A DNA stretch of 64,000 bases from NCBI GenBank assembly GCA_030653365.1, contig JAURZL010000013.1:1-64000 (forward strand), in the 5' to 3' direction. Positions 61,822 to 64,000 of this stretch are shown here, in pieces. Both the position numbers and the translations under genes were made by a program. Numbering within the stretch: position 1 is the first letter of the stretch; every line of letters starts with the position of its first letter. The DNA comes from Anaerolineaceae bacterium (lineage in GTDB: Bacteria > Chloroflexota > Anaerolineae > Anaerolineales > Anaerolineaceae). The notes beneath the pieces were generated by a model. That model ran no database searches, was not told the origin of the DNA, and saw nothing but the letters and a program-made list of their open reading frames with translations.

Positions 61822-63324
61822 ATGAAGGATCTGAAACAATTCGAAGTATGGTTCGTGACCGGGAGTCAACACCTTTATGGCCCTGACACTTTGGAGCAAG
61901 TGGCTGACCATTCTAAACAAGTAGCACAAGCATTAAATAATTCAACTCATATTCCTGTTCGTGTGGTTTTTCAACCGATTTTAACGAATCCTGACTCTAT
62001 TCGGGAAACTTGTCTTCAGGCGAATGCGAATAAAGATTGTATTGGACTGATTACCTGGATGCATACCTTTTCACCAGCAAAAATGTGGATTTCGGGGCTA
62101 ACCATTCTAAAAAAGCCAATTCTCCATCTGCATACTCAGTTTAATCGCGAGATCCCCTGGTCTGAGATTGATATGGATTTTATGAACCTCAACCAATCTG
62201 CGCATGGAGATCGTGAGTTTGGATTTATTGGAACACGTATGCGGATTAACCGAAAAGTTGTCGTCGGATTCTGGCAAGATGAGGAAGTTCAAACCAGTAT
62301 TGGTGTTTGGGTCAGAGCTGCCTGCGCCTGGAATGAATTTCAATCCTTAAAAATCGCGCGGTTTGGGGATAACATGCGAGAGGTTGCTGTAACTGAAGGC
62401 GATAAAGTGGAAGCCCAAATTCAGTTGGGGTATAGCGTATACGGATATGGCATTGGCGATCTGGCAAAATCGATCAATCTGGTTGGGGAAACAGAAATTA
62501 ATAATCTGGTCAAAGAATATTTGGATCTTTATGATGTGGTGGATATTTTACAGCCAAATGGTGATCGTCATCAATCGTTGCGGGAAGGTGCCCAGATTGA
62601 ATTAGGGTTACGACTATTTTTGGAAACGGGTGGATTTAATGCATTCACGACTACTTTTGAAGATTTGCACGGTTTATCCCAGCTTCCCGGACTCGCAGTT
62701 CAACGATTGATGGCAGATGGGTATGGGTTTGGAGCAGAGGGGGATTGGAAAACCTCAGCATTGGTGTATGCCATGAAAGTAATGTGCAGTGGACTAAAAA
62801 ATGGAACAAGCTTTATGGAAGATTACACCTACCATTTTGGTGCGTCTGGAGATAGGGTGCTTGGAGCACACATGCTGGAAGTTTGTGCTTCCATCGCAGC
62901 AAATAAACCCAAACTCGATATACTGCCACTTTCCATTGGTGGTAAAGCTGATCCAGTTCGTCTCATTTTTGACTCAAATATTGGACCGGCAGTCGCTGCT
63001 TCCATGGTGCAGATGGGTCAACGCTTCCGGTTAATCGTCAGTGAAGTAGATGTAGTTCCAGCAGAGGCTCCATTACCAAAATTACCGGTGGCACGTGCCT
63101 TCTGGAAACCCCGACCAGATCTCAAAACAGCTGCCGCTGCATGGATCTATGCTGGTGGAGCGCATCATACCAGTTTCAGTTATGATTTAACGGCTGATCA
63201 TCTGGTTGATTTCTCGGAAATGGCTGGAATTGAATTACTCTTAATTAATGAAAATACCAACCTGGTTGATTTCAAGAAAGAACTTCGTTGGAATGATTTG
63301 TACTATACATTCTTGTTGAAATAA
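61822..63324 (+). CDS. araA: L-arabinose isomerase
   Basis: 500 aa, the normal AraA length. It opens [20 protein letters not shown]. Metal-binding residues are in [36 protein letters not shown] and [10 protein letters not shown], matching the Glu-Glu-His-His set of the family. It converts L-arabinose to L-ribulose in the cytoplasm. GGAG precedes the ATG. It is the last gene of the operon and a hairpin follows. Confidence 0.97.
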   Translation: MKDLKQFEVWFVTGSQHLYGPDTLEQVADHSKQVAQALNNSTHIPVRVVFQPILTNPDSIRETCLQANANKDCIGLITWMHTFSPAKMWISGLTILKKPILHLHTQFNREIPWSEIDMDFMNLNQSAHGDREFGFIGTRMRINRKVVVGFWQDEEVQTSIGVWVRAACAWNEFQSLKIARFGDNMREVAVTEGDKVEAQIQLGYSVYGYGIGDLAKSINLVGETEINNLVKEYLDLYDVVDILQPNGDRHQSLREGAQIELGLRLFLETGGFNAFTTTFEDLHGLSQLPGLAVQRLMADGYGFGAEGDWKTSALVYAMKVMCSGLKNGTSFMEDYTYHFGASGDRVLGAHMLEVCASIAANKPKLDILPLSIGGKADPVRLIFDSNIGPAVAASMVQMGQRFRLIVSEVDVVPAEAPLPKLPVARAFWKPRPDLKTAAAAWIYAGGAHHTSFSYDLTADHLVDFSEMAGIELLLINENTNLVDFKKELRWNDLYYTFLLK

Positions 63325-63351
63325 TCGCTTTTTCATTTTTCTCTCCGTCCG

Positions 63352-63384
63352 TTCTGGTCTGGAACTTCAGCTTCTAGACCAGAA
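63352..63384 (+). terminator. Hairpin after araA
   Basis: TTCTGGTCT (63352-63360) pairs with AGACCAGAA (63376-63384); the stem continues inward for four more pairs (one G-U) to a seven-base loop. No T-run follows on the plus strand, so it may protect the mRNA end or terminate with Rho. Confidence 0.5.
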
Positions 63385-63463
63385 TTGGATTAAAGAGAAT
63401 TAGTATAATATTAATAGTTGAATCTGGAATCCTATTTCGAGAAATGAGAAAAGGGGCAAAGTG

Positions 63464-64000
63464 ATGAAGGCGATCGCTCTGTTGATAAAAATATTTTTTC
63501 TCATGTGCATCATTTTCTCTGCATGCACGCCAGTACCAGTGCAGGTGACCACTACGCCAGTAATACCTGATGAAATCGTACCAACCCAAACGCCAGATCA
63601 AGCAGTATTTATTCCAGCTGATATTCCTGGGGAGGTTTTATATATCCCCTTTCCATTCGAGATTGAAGTGAATGGAGAATTATCGGATTGGGATGATCTT
63701 CCATTCTATTATGTCGATAATGGACCCAGTCCATCTCCGGATCCAGCAGAAAATGGCTCCTTTAGATTTTCGGTTGCAGCTGATTTAGAAAATTTCTACA
63801 TTACCATGCAGATGCCAGATAAAAATATTGTGGCCGGTAAACACGGAGTAGAATTTTGGAATGAAGATTCAATGGAATTCTATATCAATGCTTCCGGAGA
63901 TTTATCTGCGAGCAGTTACAAAACAAATATTTTTCAGATTAATATCAATGCTGCTGATATTGGAAATTCAGATCCAGAAAGGTTAACAATTACTGGAGTG
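63464..64000 (+). CDS. Lipoprotein with CBM9-like domain (3' end outside window)
   Basis: 179 codons are visible and the frame is still open at the window end. The signal peptide ends in a lipobox FSAC (Cys21). A Thr/Pro-rich linker follows (VQVTTTPVIPDEIVPTQTPD). From about residue 65 the sequence EVNGELSDWDDLPFYYVDNG, then FYITMQMPDKNI and EDSMEFYINASGD, resembles the CBM9-like sugar-binding fold. The next domain is not in the window, so the enzyme or binding function is unknown. AAGGGG precedes the ATG; a GTG lies one codon earlier. It may begin a new transcription unit. Confidence 0.75.
   Translation, partial: MKAIALLIKIFFLMCIIFSACTPVPVQVTTTPVIPDEIVPTQTPDQAVFIPADIPGEVLYIPFPFEIEVNGELSDWDDLPFYYVDNGPSPSPDPAENGSFRFSVAADLENFYITMQMPDKNIVAGKHGVEFWNEDSMEFYINASGDLSASSYKTNIFQININAADIGNSDPERLTITGV

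Overview
The window is an AT-rich stretch of bacterial chromosome, most likely from the phylum Chloroflexota (Anaerolineae-like). The pointers are an InlB-repeat secreted protein ending in a beta-helix-like domain, methanol- and trimethylamine-type methyltransferases, lipoproteins with Pro/Thr-rich linkers, and a long extracellular contractile injection system (eCIS) locus. This assignment is inference from gene content; no rRNA is present. No insertion sequence, integrase, CRISPR array or phage lysis/replication gene was found.

Layout. (1) 1-1147: 3' part of a secreted repeat protein. (2) 1294-3988: three-gene operon for an acetamido sugar (acetyltransferase, aminotransferase, oxidoreductase; WbpD/E/B-like), facing a NusG/RfaH-like antiterminator (3999-4526). 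(3) 4721-9963: metallophosphoesterase, MtaB-like methanol:corrinoid methyltransferase with a palindromic operator on its promoter, tRNA-Lys(CTT), and a tyrosine phosphatase/fructosamine kinase/YdcF operon. (4) 10656-40339, probably extending to 43357: the eCIS locus. In order: AAA+ ATPase, DUF4157 protein, YbjN-like small protein, DUF4255 cap protein, one sheath, tube, tube paralogue, a small protein whose gene carries the marks of a programmed -1 frameshift into a DUF6760-like domain, a 56-aa protein, a third tube-like protein, a 932-aa charged protein, LysM adaptor, VgrG-like spike, PAAR tip, gp25, baseplate J, tail protein I, a DUF4159-like protein, an FHA protein, a two-TM protein, a 2095-aa FHA/TM/Ig-repeat protein, then a substrate-binding lipoprotein and a secreted lytic transglycosylase. 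(5) 43526-47327: ABC exporter and small stress/membrane genes. (6) 47608-51744: MttB-family methyltransferase, GPH-type transporter and a Cys/Met-metabolism PLP enzyme. (7) 51918-52442: decayed gene. (8) 52538-63324: L-arabinose locus with LacI regulator (three tandem operators under its own promoter), sugar ABC importer without ATPase, GH42 glycosidase, FGGY kinase, AraD, AraA. (9) 63464-end: 5' part of a lipoprotein.

How the genes work together. The eCIS genes encode a contractile sheath and tube, baseplate and spike, an assembly ATPase and a probable cargo protein. The last structural genes add proteins with membrane segments and FHA domains, including one that would place 13 Ig repeats outside the cell. 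This suggests a machine attached to the cell envelope rather than freely released, which is inference. The strongest novel signals are the frameshift site at 20200-20250 and this FHA/TM/Ig module. The arabinose region can import a sugar or oligosaccharide, release terminal sugar with the GH42 enzyme, and convert L-arabinose to L-ribulose (AraA), L-ribulose 5-phosphate (kinase) and D-xylulose 5-phosphate (AraD).
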